Of a stretch of 64,000 nucleotides of DNA, positions 35,043 to 43,595 are shown piece after piece (the first letter of the stretch is position 1; each line of letters opens with the position of its first letter). Origin of the DNA: Bacteroidales bacterium (lineage in GTDB: Bacteria > Bacteroidota > Bacteroidia > Bacteroidales > F082). The stretch spans positions 8,612 to 72,611 of the forward strand of contig JASBYY010000007.1 of assembly GCA_029983675.1 (NCBI GenBank). Reading direction: 5' to 3'. The position numbers and the translations under genes were made by a program. The notes below the pieces were generated by a model. That model had not been told where the DNA came from and did not search any database. It saw nothing but the letters and a program-made list of their open reading frames with translations.

Positions 35043-36644
35043 TTATCTCAATATGTAGATAAAACCCAGCTCCACCATAGGGATTAACACTCGCGGGTTT
35101 CCTAATAACAGATTGCTTTTCCCGGAGACAAAAGCCTTGTCAGAGGCTGTCTTTTTCTCCGATGAAAGCGGCAGCAAAGCGCCTTCGCACTTCAAGCCTG
35201 CTTTGAGCACCACGTCGGACGGATGCGAATGTGAAGCCAGACAGCCGATTGGAATGTAAGTGCCAAATGCCATGCTTCCATACAAATTAAAGCTCTTCAG
35301 TTCCGGATTCACGCCCTCATAACCCTTCACATTATTTTCAAAGCCAAGCTCGCTGATATTCTCCAAGGTGACATCCCATTGTGGATAATAGCCTTTCAAA
35401 GAATAAGTCCCTTCACCTTCAAACTTTCCATTGACCTTGATGGAAGCCATCAGACCCACTGAAAGATACGCTGTAATCCTGTCTCTTGCCGGTTGCCCGA
35501 AGCAAATAGCGACCGGAATATCGAAATAGGTCAACGACAACGCTTCTTTCATATCCGAAAAAGAATACAGCGCATTGTAGGAATTACCATCGACATCCGT
35601 TTGGTTTTCAATGGTTTTCTGACACGCACCGATACTTATGTCCGTTTTGAACCAATGCACTCCCGCTCCTATTTCCATAGAAACAGAAAAGTTCTCTGCC
35701 AGCCGTTGCGTGCCGTAATAAAAATGGGATCCTCCTCCCATATTGATTGTTTTCGCCCAGATTGCGTCAAGATCGGAAAAGCACACAAAGGCTGGGCCAG
35801 CTGCGACGGAAAGCCCCACAAAAGAAGCCTTTTCCTGTCTCGTCATGGCTTTGACCTTATCTTTCTCTGCCGCCATCTGTTTTTCACAATCCTTTTGCTG
35901 CTCTACCAAACGCTGGTTAGCCTCTGCCAAGGTAGCATTGAGCAAACGGATGGTTTCTTCCTTTACAATCAACGAATCGCGAAAAGCTTTCTTCTCGCTC
36001 AAAGCCAAGTTTTCGTCAGCTTTGGCTTGAGCGCCAACTCCTACTGACTGTGTGTCGAATTGCTGATCCGTCTTTTGGTTAGATTGTTCCTGTTTTTCAT
36101 TGTTTTCCAACAATTTTTGCGAACTTGCTTCAAGCGATTTATTGATGTTTTCAAGCCTATTGCAGGCTGCCGCCAAAGCCGTATTTTGCACGTTCAAGTC
36201 ATACAGTTGCCCATTCAATTTGGCAATCTGGTCTTTTAAGGTCTGGACTTCCAAGTTTAAGGCCGCGGCCTTTTCTTTCAGCATTTCGATTTCCGCCTCT
36301 TTTCCGGCAATCTGCCTCATGAAAACCTCCGAACCGTCTGAGCTTCTCCCATCTTGGCCTAATCCCATAATCTGTCCATTCAAATCCGCTATTGTTTTCT
36401 TTTGTTCTTCAATGGATTTGTTGACCCTACCAAGCTCTTTCTGCAAAACGTCAACTTTTGATTGCAACTCGTCAACCACTTGATATTTAACATTTTCAAT
36501 ATAATCCTCCGCCGCACCTTTGTAATAATCAATCTTGATGGTTTTGCCATCCTTGGTCTTGCCACGGATTGTAGTAAGCTGAGACTGTGCGAACACGGAG
36601 AGGGTCGCCGTCATCAACAGGATTATTAGAAGTGACTTTTTCAT
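35043..36644 (-). CDS. Exported coiled-coil protein with outer-membrane barrel-like C-terminus
   Basis: 533 residues, family not recognised. A signal peptide ends at LSVFAQ (19-20). Residues about 50-275 are almost continuous heptad coiled coil (KVDVLQKELGRVNKSIEEQK; IEMLKEKAAALNLEVQTLKD). Residues 285-533 are beta-rich with alternating strands, including FVGLSVAAGPAFV and ITAYLSVGLMASIKVNG, and end GFIYILR, like a small outer-membrane barrel. It could reach from the outer membrane down through the periplasm, so it is a candidate trans-envelope part of the T6SS. Located 2 nt before the E1 gene and 46 nt after the RING-FHA gene. Confidence 0.6.
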   Translation of the reverse strand: MKKSLLIILLMTATLSVFAQSQLTTIRGKTKDGKTIKIDYYKGAAEDYIENVKYQVVDELQSKVDVLQKELGRVNKSIEEQKKTIADLNGQIMGLGQDGRSSDGSEVFMRQIAGKEAEIEMLKEKAAALNLEVQTLKDQIAKLNGQLYDLNVQNTALAAACNRLENINKSLEASSQKLLENNEKQEQSNQKTDQQFDTQSVGVGAQAKADENLALSEKKAFRDSLIVKEETIRLLNATLAEANQRLVEQQKDCEKQMAAEKDKVKAMTRQEKASFVGLSVAAGPAFVCFSDLDAIWAKTINMGGGSHFYYGTQRLAENFSVSMEIGAGVHWFKTDISIGACQKTIENQTDVDGNSYNALYSFSDMKEALSLTYFDIPVAICFGQPARDRITAYLSVGLMASIKVNGKFEGEGTYSLKGYYPQWDVTLENISELGFENNVKGYEGVNPELKSFNLYGSMAFGTYIPIGCLASHSHPSDVVLKAGLKCEGALLPLSSEKKTASDKAFVSGKSNLLLGNPRVLIPMVELGFIYILR

Positions 36645-36690
36645 AACGACGGGTATTAAATGTTTCTAATTATCTCGCATGGGTTCACCA

Positions 36691-39027
36691 TCATTTGTCT
36701 TTTTCAACATAAGTGAACTTGGTATTGCCTATGGTAAAGCTGGCGCCATGATCGAGCAATATGGAATCGCCTTGCTTAAAGACCCGGTTTTCATTGCCGA
36801 TCGTCGTTCCTTCCGTCAAAGCGAGGCAGTATGGATGATCGTTCTCAATGTACAGCTCGACTTGTTTGTCTTGAATTTGGTCGCTTGGGTCCCAACTCAT
36901 CTCAATGACACAATCGCGCGACCTTCCGATGGTGACGTGGTTGGATCCTCCGGCCACATTCATCCACTTATAGATAGCGATATCGCGTTCCTTGGTCGGC
37001 CCTTCAATATGCAGAAAATAGTTTTCAGAGGAGAAGTGCACCAGAGCAATGGATGCTCCAAGTCCTGCCGCATACACCATGAACCCGAACATGCCGATGA
37101 CCTCCATTCGGATCAAATAGATAGCGACAAAGCTCAAAACCACGGAAATCAGGCCGCCAATAATAGCTTCCTTGAAGTCGATGTCGGTCTTATAAGACAT
37201 GAGCCATGTGATGCCACAGCCGAAAAACAGCCACGGCACCCAGTCAATCCACAGGCAGTTGCCGCTTTTGCCAAGGGCGACAAACACGACGGAACCCAGC
37301 AGAAAAGCCAGACAGCCAGTGATGCTGTTGCCGATGGAACGCGCCAGTATCAGCAACATGTTTTTCCAAGTCTTTTTCCGAAACTCAATCAAATAACTGA
37401 ACAGGAAAGTGGTGCTGAATCCGAGAACGATGCCACAGAGCAACAAGGGCTGTATCTTGTTCAGATACATGGTAAGCACCTTGTCGGTCTCCGCTCCATA
37501 GAACCAGCCGACCATTGTGGCAATCAGTTTGGGGAAAAGCCATTCGTAAGGAATTATGCGAAACAGCAACCACGCCACCAAACCGCCTATGAGACCATAA
37601 ATCAACCAAGAAGTGAAATACGGCGAGTTTCGCTCATCGGTGAGTTTCTTTCGGTTATAGTAGTAGATGCCGTCTTTACAGTTGTTGATGCCGTATTCCG
37701 GACACCTGTCGTGGTTTTCCTCCCAGCATTCCCAGTGAACAGTATGCTTGCACTTGGTAACAACGGTGTCGCCTTCTTCAAAGTTATCCATACAATAGTA
37801 ACATTGCTGCCGTACGACTTGCTTTCCTATCTTATCCGTTACGGACAGCTTGTATTTTCTGACATATCTTTTCTTGAAAATCTGGTATCGTACATACGGC
37901 ACAAGGAATTGCATGATCAAATATGCCACAATGATAAACACTATGCCAAACAAGGCTCCCCATAATAAAATAGCCGTGTTGCTCATTTCTTCGCCGGCAT
38001 TGGGTGTCAAAGTGACGGGCTGCAAGGTGGAACCGAAAGAGTAATTCAACACGCCCTCTGATCGCGGTTTGCTCACATCAAGATGAAGCGCAAGCGGCTG
38101 TCCGTTGTAAATGGCTTTTTCTCCCACCGAAAAATACATGCGGTAATCCATGGCAATGGAATCGATGGCTCCGAGAAGTATCTGTTTCAACGAATCGGTG
38201 GAGTACTCCGGGAAGAATTTCCCTTCAGGTGTGCTGTGACATATAAACCTGAACTCATTTTCCATCGTGGCGGTCAATGAATCACCAAAATATATGCAAT
38301 AGATCGCCTTCAGCTCATCCGGAATTTTCAGATATTCAGGATTGTTGAACAAAATCTTGTCATTGAAAAAAGTAGGGTCGGCCTCTTTCATCACGTTTCC
38401 CGATAAGACGAACAGTATTTTATCCGTTGCCGTATCACAGCTCAATTCGAGGTTATGCGTAACGTCAGGGTAATAGCAATCCGCCTGATCGGTATTGTTC
38501 ATTTCCTGAATCTTAGAGATGAGGGAGGCATATATGGATTTTTCTCCTGAAGACTGCTCCGCCACATCGTCTCTTCTGACGTAGGCCCGGATGCCTTCGC
38601 CGCCAGCAACCCTTTCCGTAGCACTGACCGTCGAACTCATCGTGGAAATATACACCTTGACATAGTTTGGAAGGGCATCGACAAACGAGACCAAGGCTTC
38701 GCGAAGCTTAAGATACTCCACTTCGTTCAACGACACTCCCTTATCGGCAAGGATGATAATACTCAGGTTTTTCGAAACGCATTTGCGGTCGCTGATGTCA
38801 AGAAGACTATCGATCACAAGGCGGATGGTGTCGCCGTTCGACCGTTCTTTCAGCCTGGCATTTTCAACTTTCAGACCGAAAACAGGCTCCTTATGACCAT
38901 TCCTCATGAATTTGAAATCGACGAAACGCTCTGTTCCGTTGCTTTCGACCGATCCAAACTCGATCGTTGTCTGGGCTTGCAACATCAGGCCCGCCAACAA
39001 GAAAGCTAATAGTGTTATCCTTTTCAT
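36691..39027 (-). CDS. Membrane protein with VWA-like, RING-H2 and FHA domains (candidate E3)
   Basis: 778 residues from the ATG at 39027, 2 nt after the JAMM stop. A signal peptide ends near LMLQAQ. Residues 60-300 look like a VWA-type periplasmic domain (NLSIIILADKGVS, DKILFVLSGNV). A membrane helix (351-376) leads into a cytoplasmic RING-H2: C409, C412, C426, H428, H431, C434, C442, C450, including NFEEGDTVVTKCKHTVHWEC, very like eukaryotic RING-H2. About six more helices follow (472-664). The C-terminal 675-778 is an FHA domain (HVTIGRSRDCVIEM; SILLDHGASFTIGNTKFTY), which binds phospho-threonine. Topology places RING and FHA both in the cytoplasm. It is the likely ligase and hub of the Ubl system; the VWA-like part recalls TssR, which is only an impression. 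Confidence 0.8.
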   Translation of the reverse strand: MKRITLLAFLLAGLMLQAQTTIEFGSVESNGTERFVDFKFMRNGHKEPVFGLKVENARLKERSNGDTIRLVIDSLLDISDRKCVSKNLSIIILADKGVSLNEVEYLKLREALVSFVDALPNYVKVYISTMSSTVSATERVAGGEGIRAYVRRDDVAEQSSGEKSIYASLISKIQEMNNTDQADCYYPDVTHNLELSCDTATDKILFVLSGNVMKEADPTFFNDKILFNNPEYLKIPDELKAIYCIYFGDSLTATMENEFRFICHSTPEGKFFPEYSTDSLKQILLGAIDSIAMDYRMYFSVGEKAIYNGQPLALHLDVSKPRSEGVLNYSFGSTLQPVTLTPNAGEEMSNTAILLWGALFGIVFIIVAYLIMQFLVPYVRYQIFKKRYVRKYKLSVTDKIGKQVVRQQCYYCMDNFEEGDTVVTKCKHTVHWECWEENHDRCPEYGINNCKDGIYYYNRKKLTDERNSPYFTSWLIYGLIGGLVAWLLFRIIPYEWLFPKLIATMVGWFYGAETDKVLTMYLNKIQPLLLCGIVLGFSTTFLFSYLIEFRKKTWKNMLLILARSIGNSITGCLAFLLGSVVFVALGKSGNCLWIDWVPWLFFGCGITWLMSYKTDIDFKEAIIGGLISVVLSFVAIYLIRMEVIGMFGFMVYAAGLGASIALVHFSSENYFLHIEGPTKERDIAIYKWMNVAGGSNHVTIGRSRDCVIEMSWDPSDQIQDKQVELYIENDHPYCLALTEGTTIGNENRVFKQGDSILLDHGASFTIGNTKFTYVEKDK

Positions 39028-39029
39028 AC

Positions 39030-40658
39030 TCATACTCTTTTTCTTCTGATCCATTCTTTCATTTGTGACATTGAAACAGTCTTTGTCGTTTTGCAGGATG
39101 CGAAGCTGCCGTCGGAATCGGGCAGACATATTTGCAATTGCTCATTGGGGCGGTAAACCATCACAAACCTACATCCGCCAACCTCGTTCACAAACTTGGC
39201 ACACAAAGCATCGACAGTGGTTGAAGCATCATTGATGATACATCCTATTTTTTCTTCATTTTCATACTCTAAACAATTCTCTACCAATACATTATGTCTT
39301 GAAGCATCACCAAAGAAATAGCCTGCAACACCGCGATTATCTGCAAATAGCACATCGTTCATCCTATTGATGGCCTTTCCTGAGAAATCCAAGCTGCGAA
39401 CCGTTTCCCCTTCGAGAACGACACGCATATAGTTGGGATCGACGGGAACCTCCTTTCCCGCATCGTTGTTTGGTTGCGGCTGGTTTTGTTTTCGCACGGT
39501 TTCTTTCGCCTTATTGTAGATGTCTTCAAACGAGAACCATGTCAGCACATCCTCCTTGTTGTTCATGGAGCCGTCTTTCCTTGGGGAGAAAAATCCAAGT
39601 TTCAAGTCAGGAGTGTTGGTATCGACCACAATGGCCAGCAAACGTCCCTTATGATCCGAATAGGCCAGTTGCTGCTGGACGATAAGATCCTGATGCGATA
39701 AAAACAGTCCTAAACCCGGATGCGAGTGCATCCAGCAAGTGAGCACATAGTCGCGTTTTGATTTTAATGCGAGGTTGTGGATGACCGACCCCATGTTGAT
39801 ACCGATTTTTTTTCCGAAGTTCAGGCTGTATTCGCCGAAATCGGCATCATCTCCCGGCTCTACCATGTATTCCAAGCTGATGTCATAATGCTGACTGCGC
39901 CCATCGACATAGTCCCAGCAGCCCAGCAAGTAGCATCCGGTTTCGTTGGTGCGCCCGGAGGTTTCGAGCGAGCGGTTGAAAAAATCGTACAGCTGTTTGA
40001 CAAGTACGGTACCGAGAAAAACCTTCTCAATCGTTGTGTCGTGAAATACTTCCCGAAGATCGAAAGCGAGGTATTCTCCCTCACGGTCTTTCACATGTCG
40101 CAAGCCTTTTTCGCTGCACACCGACTTGTCCTCTACCATGGAAAAAACATTATCCGATGGCTTGATTGACTGTTGTTTTTCGTTTTTCATCTTCTTCCGG
40201 CGCAACATGAATAGGGCAAACAACAGCAGAAGGATTAATACCAACACGATCAAGATGGCGATGTGAAGTGCAGAAATGGATTTTTTCTCAACGGAAACAA
40301 CATTCTGCTCCGCGAGGACAGGCTTCCTATTGATTTCCACACAGATCCTGTATGATTCATCGTTTAGCGTGCAAGGCATGCAAACATTGCCGGAGTCGTC
40401 TTCCAGTTCGGAGACCATGAACTCGTATTCTCCGGGCATAAAAAGGCATTTTCCTCCCGCATCCCAGGAAAAAGCGCGGCTAATGGCAGGGAACTCCTTG
40501 AGCTCAGCCTGCACAAAACCCAACCGACCATTAGACACCTTTACTTTCAGCACCTCGCCATCGTAGGTAATGGTCGGCGTTTGTGCGATGGCATGTCCCG
40601 CCAAAATCATCAGCAGAAACGACACCGCCATTTTCAATATGAAAGTTTGTCTCGTCAT
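39030..40658 (-). CDS. Membrane-anchored JAMM/MPN isopeptidase (deubiquitinase-like)
   Basis: 542 residues. A signal sequence (1-25) precedes a periplasmic beta domain (26-128); a membrane helix (131-151) is followed by RRKKMK, placing the rest inside. The cytoplasmic JAB1/MPN domain has E239 (TNETGCYLLG) and HSHPGLGLFLSHQD with H311, H313, S321 and D324, a perfect ExnHxHx7SxxD zinc site. Residues 410-542 (VAGYFFGDASRHNVLVENCL) may be a second MPN-like fold without the ligands. JAMM enzymes remove or process Ubls in Ubl-E1-E2 operons. Membrane anchoring next to the RING protein suggests cleavage at the secretion apparatus. Confidence 0.85.
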   Translation of the reverse strand: MTRQTFILKMAVSFLLMILAGHAIAQTPTITYDGEVLKVKVSNGRLGFVQAELKEFPAISRAFSWDAGGKCLFMPGEYEFMVSELEDDSGNVCMPCTLNDESYRICVEINRKPVLAEQNVVSVEKKSISALHIAILIVLVLILLLLFALFMLRRKKMKNEKQQSIKPSDNVFSMVEDKSVCSEKGLRHVKDREGEYLAFDLREVFHDTTIEKVFLGTVLVKQLYDFFNRSLETSGRTNETGCYLLGCWDYVDGRSQHYDISLEYMVEPGDDADFGEYSLNFGKKIGINMGSVIHNLALKSKRDYVLTCWMHSHPGLGLFLSHQDLIVQQQLAYSDHKGRLLAIVVDTNTPDLKLGFFSPRKDGSMNNKEDVLTWFSFEDIYNKAKETVRKQNQPQPNNDAGKEVPVDPNYMRVVLEGETVRSLDFSGKAINRMNDVLFADNRGVAGYFFGDASRHNVLVENCLEYENEEKIGCIINDASTTVDALCAKFVNEVGGCRFVMVYRPNEQLQICLPDSDGSFASCKTTKTVSMSQMKEWIRRKRV

Positions 40659-40665
40659 AATCCCA

Positions 40666-41433
40666 TCAGATTGACGGAAGATCGTTTTCCGTTTTTTTCA
40701 CTTGACTCTGCAACTTCGATGCTTGCTGTAATTTCTTCATCTTCATTTTCTGCGATATCATGTTGATGATGAAAAACACAACGGCAACAACAATGACAAT
40801 TTTGAAAATCAAATCGTAATACGAAGGCTTCACCGCGATTTCAAGGGAAGAGATCCGATTATAGATTTCCTTGGTACTTTTCCATATCCGAGTCAGTTCT
40901 TCCGAATCGTCAAAAAGCTCGCGATTGGCTCCGTACTCCACCGAGGCCTCGTCAACAAAATGCTCGTTGGCTTTCTGCTTGACAAGTTTCAGCGAGTCGC
41001 GCATTTCTTCGGCTACATAATGCTTGCCTTCTTCTTCAAGAATGGTCATTTCATCAAGGTGGCGCTGAAACTTAACTGTGAGCTTTTCTATCTTCTCGCG
41101 GCGATTGCTATCGGCCCTCAGCTCTTCTATGCGCTTGCCGATCTGTTGGTACAGATCCATGTAGTTCTCGTATATCTTTTGCAGTTTTTTATCGTAGCGG
41201 ATAAATTCACTGTTATCGTTATAGCACGATTCCACCAATTTTATGTGTGTCTTATAACGGGTTTCAAGACGTTCCGCATCTTCCACAGTGACAATTTGCC
41301 GGTCGTATGACACAAGTTCCTTGTAATACGATGTAAGTTCAGCAGAAACATAATCTTCCTGAGCCATTACACTTGTTGAAACAGCGAGGAGAATCCACCC
41401 CATCAAGAACAATATTCCGAAAGCCTTCTTCAT
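40666..41433 (-). CDS. Periplasmic helical protein with C-terminal membrane anchor
   Basis: 255 residues, family not recognised. A signal peptide ends at SVMAQ (25). Residues 30-200 are charged and helical, probably coiled coil (RYDKKLQKIYENYMDLYQQI; RREKIEKLTVKFQRHLDEMT). One membrane helix lies at 205-227 and a basic cytoplasmic tail at 228-255. The layout resembles single-span coiled-coil parts of secretion membrane complexes. TssO of Bacteroidota T6SS is also a small membrane coiled-coil protein, but I see no sequence reason to call this TssO. Tight spacing to the JAMM gene (7 nt) suggests a shared complex. Confidence 0.6.
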   Translation of the reverse strand: MKKAFGILFLMGWILLAVSTSVMAQEDYVSAELTSYYKELVSYDRQIVTVEDAERLETRYKTHIKLVESCYNDNSEFIRYDKKLQKIYENYMDLYQQIGKRIEELRADSNRREKIEKLTVKFQRHLDEMTILEEEGKHYVAEEMRDSLKLVKQKANEHFVDEASVEYGANRELFDDSEELTRIWKSTKEIYNRISSLEIAVKPSYYDLIFKIVIVVAVVFFIINMISQKMKMKKLQQASKLQSQVKKTENDLPSI

Positions 41434-41449
41434 AATGACTGGATTTCAG

Positions 41450-42619
41450 TTATTTGAAAAGTTTCTTTACAAACTCGTAGTTTCTGACGATTTTCGCATC
41501 CAGCTTGTTGCGACAACTTTTGGGCAACGCATTCAACATGGCTTCCACGCTCTTAACTTTGGTGTCGAATTCATCCTTTTTGGCTTGTTTGGATGCTGCA
41601 TCTTTTGCCAGCGACCAGCCATTGAAGATGTTGTTCAACTGTTCGATGGCACGTTCAACGTCGTTGTTCAGTTTATTGACATCACACAAGTTCTGCGGTT
41701 CGTCATTTCCGCTTCCTGTTGCTGCTGGAACTTTACCGGGAGCCGGCTTGGATTCCATCTCGTTGATTCTTCCAATACATGCCATAAGCTCATCGTACTT
41801 GGCTTGGATTTCAGGACAACCCGTGCCATTGAAACGTTCACTATCGATTTTCTCAAACTGCTCGAGCAGCATTTCCTTTGTCTTCCCTTTCATGGGTCTT
41901 GAAGCCTCTTTCAGACTGTTTTCTCCATTGGCGAACAAAACTAAATATTCATTGATGGATTTCATCATGTCGCTATTTTCGTCACAATAATCCCTACGAA
42001 TGTTCAGCACAATGTCGAAGTCGTTGCCGACATACTGCAGCTCATCGGTCTTTCCATTCTTCTCAATCGGAATGGGATTCTTGACATGCACCAACAGCAT
42101 GTTTCCGTGGTTGCTCACCCTGAGGATGATTTTCAAGCTCGCCTTGCCATCCAAAGGAATCAGCCGCTTGTCCATTTCCAGCTTGGGCTGCGGCGACACG
42201 TAGTAAAGCCCGTCGAAAACGCCGCCTTCGCAAACTATCGATGGTTCGGTGGACTTGTCCATAAGACCCATTGACTCGACTTGTTTGTCAAACATCCGTG
42301 AAGTTTTCATTTTATTGCCCTTGTCTTTGAAATAACCCGACAAGTCCTTGTAGCTGATGGCTTCCTGCGGCAACCAGACACAGTTGTATGTAGGTTTGGT
42401 GATGGCCTTCCCGAAAGTCAGGCTCACTTGCTCCTTCTCTTGGTTGTATTCCGCAATCACGTTCATCTCGACAGGCGGATACTTTGGGTCGTTTCCGGTA
42501 ATGGTGACGAAAGTGTTCATGGGTTTGTTGCTTCGGGCTTCAAGCTGAAACTGCTTTACTTGCGCTATAAGCAAGGCCGGCAATAAACATAATAGTATTA
42601 CAAATAAATTTCTTTTCAT
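41450..42619 (-). CDS. Exported protein of unknown family between E2 and membrane components
   Basis: 389 residues. A signal peptide ends at ALLIAQ (20). The N-terminal 20-220 is beta-rich (QFQLEARSNKPMNTFVTITG); residues 225-389 are helical with regular charged heptads, with a proline-rich break near ESKPAPGKVPAAT. No lipobox and no membrane helix beyond the signal, so it is probably periplasmic. No motif names a function. Its place 6 nt after the E2 gene and 16 nt before the membrane coiled-coil gene marks it as part of the same module. Confidence 0.55.
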   Translation of the reverse strand: MKRNLFVILLCLLPALLIAQVKQFQLEARSNKPMNTFVTITGNDPKYPPVEMNVIAEYNQEKEQVSLTFGKAITKPTYNCVWLPQEAISYKDLSGYFKDKGNKMKTSRMFDKQVESMGLMDKSTEPSIVCEGGVFDGLYYVSPQPKLEMDKRLIPLDGKASLKIILRVSNHGNMLLVHVKNPIPIEKNGKTDELQYVGNDFDIVLNIRRDYCDENSDMMKSINEYLVLFANGENSLKEASRPMKGKTKEMLLEQFEKIDSERFNGTGCPEIQAKYDELMACIGRINEMESKPAPGKVPAATGSGNDEPQNLCDVNKLNNDVERAIEQLNNIFNGWSLAKDAASKQAKKDEFDTKVKSVEAMLNALPKSCRNKLDAKIVRNYEFVKKLFK

Positions 42620-42625
42620 GACTTA

Positions 42626-43219
42626 TCATTTTAGATTTTTCAGTTCTTCAATCCAACCATTGGGTTCTGCTTGTTCAAGGATCCATTCCGCGACGGTATT
42701 GTCTTCAGGGAACGGCGGAGTGTTCAAGGCATGGTATTTTTCATACTTCAAATATGCCATCACGCGGTCAACGTACCAAGCCAAATCGGTAAAGGTACCG
42801 CACGCCGGTGTGTTCAGACACACGCGTCCTGCAAAGTCACCGAAATAACGTATGTTCGGATGCCAAGGATGCGGGATTTCCTTTCCCTCTGCATCCATAG
42901 TAATGAACTTGAACTCCAATTTGCTATCCACGGCAGGGTAGTTGTTCGGAATCTTGATATTCATACGAAACACATCGGCACATATAGGCTTGCTCAGTCC
43001 ATTTTCGTCGGGGGCAAGCACACCGCAGAACGATTTCACCTTGAACACGATTTCATACATGATGGGCAAGTTGTCTGCGTTTCGCTTCCTGATGATATAG
43101 ATAATGTCGGGGTCGTCACGAAAACGCTGGTCGATTGCCAGCCATTCGTGCATCAAACGACGGTTTTTGCCGATATACCGGTTGTTTTTGTACTCGTCAA
43201 TTTCTCTTTTCAGTTCCAT
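42626..43219 (-). CDS. E2 ubiquitin-conjugating-like enzyme
   Basis: 197 residues from the ATG at 43219 (MELKREIDEYKNNRYIGKNR); a longer frame up to 43414 overlaps the Ubl gene and looks non-coding. An N-terminal helix, then the E2 strands with the proline turn (FRMNIKIPNNYPAVDSKLEF). H120-P121-N122 is followed by candidate catalytic C134 in GRVCLN, then TDLAWYVDRVMAYLKYEKYH and LNTPPFPEDNTVAEWI as in UBC folds. The HPN-to-Cys distance is 12 residues against about 8 in eukaryotic E2s, so there is a four-residue insert. A second Cys (C140) lies nearby. It should accept the Ubl from the E1. Located 31 nt after the Ubl gene. Confidence 0.87.
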   Translation of the reverse strand: MELKREIDEYKNNRYIGKNRRLMHEWLAIDQRFRDDPDIIYIIRKRNADNLPIMYEIVFKVKSFCGVLAPDENGLSKPICADVFRMNIKIPNNYPAVDSKLEFKFITMDAEGKEIPHPWHPNIRYFGDFAGRVCLNTPACGTFTDLAWYVDRVMAYLKYEKYHALNTPPFPEDNTVAEWILEQAEPNGWIEELKNLK

Positions 43220-43250
43220 AATTGCCTTCCATGAAATTAATCTGTTTTCC

Positions 43251-43565
43251 TCAGCCTGCAATGGGGTCTGAAATGATCTCCAAAGTGTCGCCCGATTTGA
43301 CATTATAATCCAACAAAGTCTTTTTGGTCTTCCCGACTTTGGGTTGCAAAATGATATCGCGTCCCGTAGCTTCGTCTTTCTTGCCGAAGAAATATTCCGT
43401 TGGCACATAGTCAATCATCTCAGGAAGATCGAATATACGGGTGCCTGTGTTGTCCACAGCTTGACGCAAATTGCCCATCAGCACTTCAAGTCCTGTGGTG
43501 GGGTCTGTGATTTTGAATTTGATGGTCTTGTTCTTGTACCTTAAAAAGAGGTGAAAATCTTCCAT
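43251..43565 (-). CDS. Ubiquitin-like protein (beta-grasp) with exposed C-terminal Gly
   Basis: 104 residues. FHLFLRYKNKTIKFKI gives the first hairpin; GLEVLMGNLRQAVD the helix. TLLDYNVKSGDTLEII (83-98) aligns with the ubiquitin segment TLSDYNIQKESTLHLV. The chain ends SDPIAG, so a single terminal glycine is available without processing. An insert near 45-80 enlarges the fold over the 76-residue ubiquitin. The gene heads the E2 / JAMM / RING / E1 series. YukD/EsaB-type Ubls of type VII secretion also have this fold but are not next to E1 and E2 genes, so a conjugated modifier is the better reading. Confidence 0.82.
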   Translation of the reverse strand: MEDFHLFLRYKNKTIKFKITDPTTGLEVLMGNLRQAVDNTGTRIFDLPEMIDYVPTEYFFGKKDEATGRDIILQPKVGKTKKTLLDYNVKSGDTLEIISDPIAG

Positions 43566-43595
43566 GATACTTTCCTTTCTTATTGATTTGGTTGT

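Noticed and set aside
36679..37965. Long plus-strand open frame of 428 codons
   Set aside because: It is antisense to the RING-FHA membrane protein gene, whose domains and membrane helices are coherent; the plus-strand product is compositionally odd and matches no family.
43220..43414. N-terminal extension of the E2 reading frame
   Set aside because: It overlaps the Ubl gene in another frame and its composition is unlike a protein; the ATG at 43219 begins the recognisable E2.
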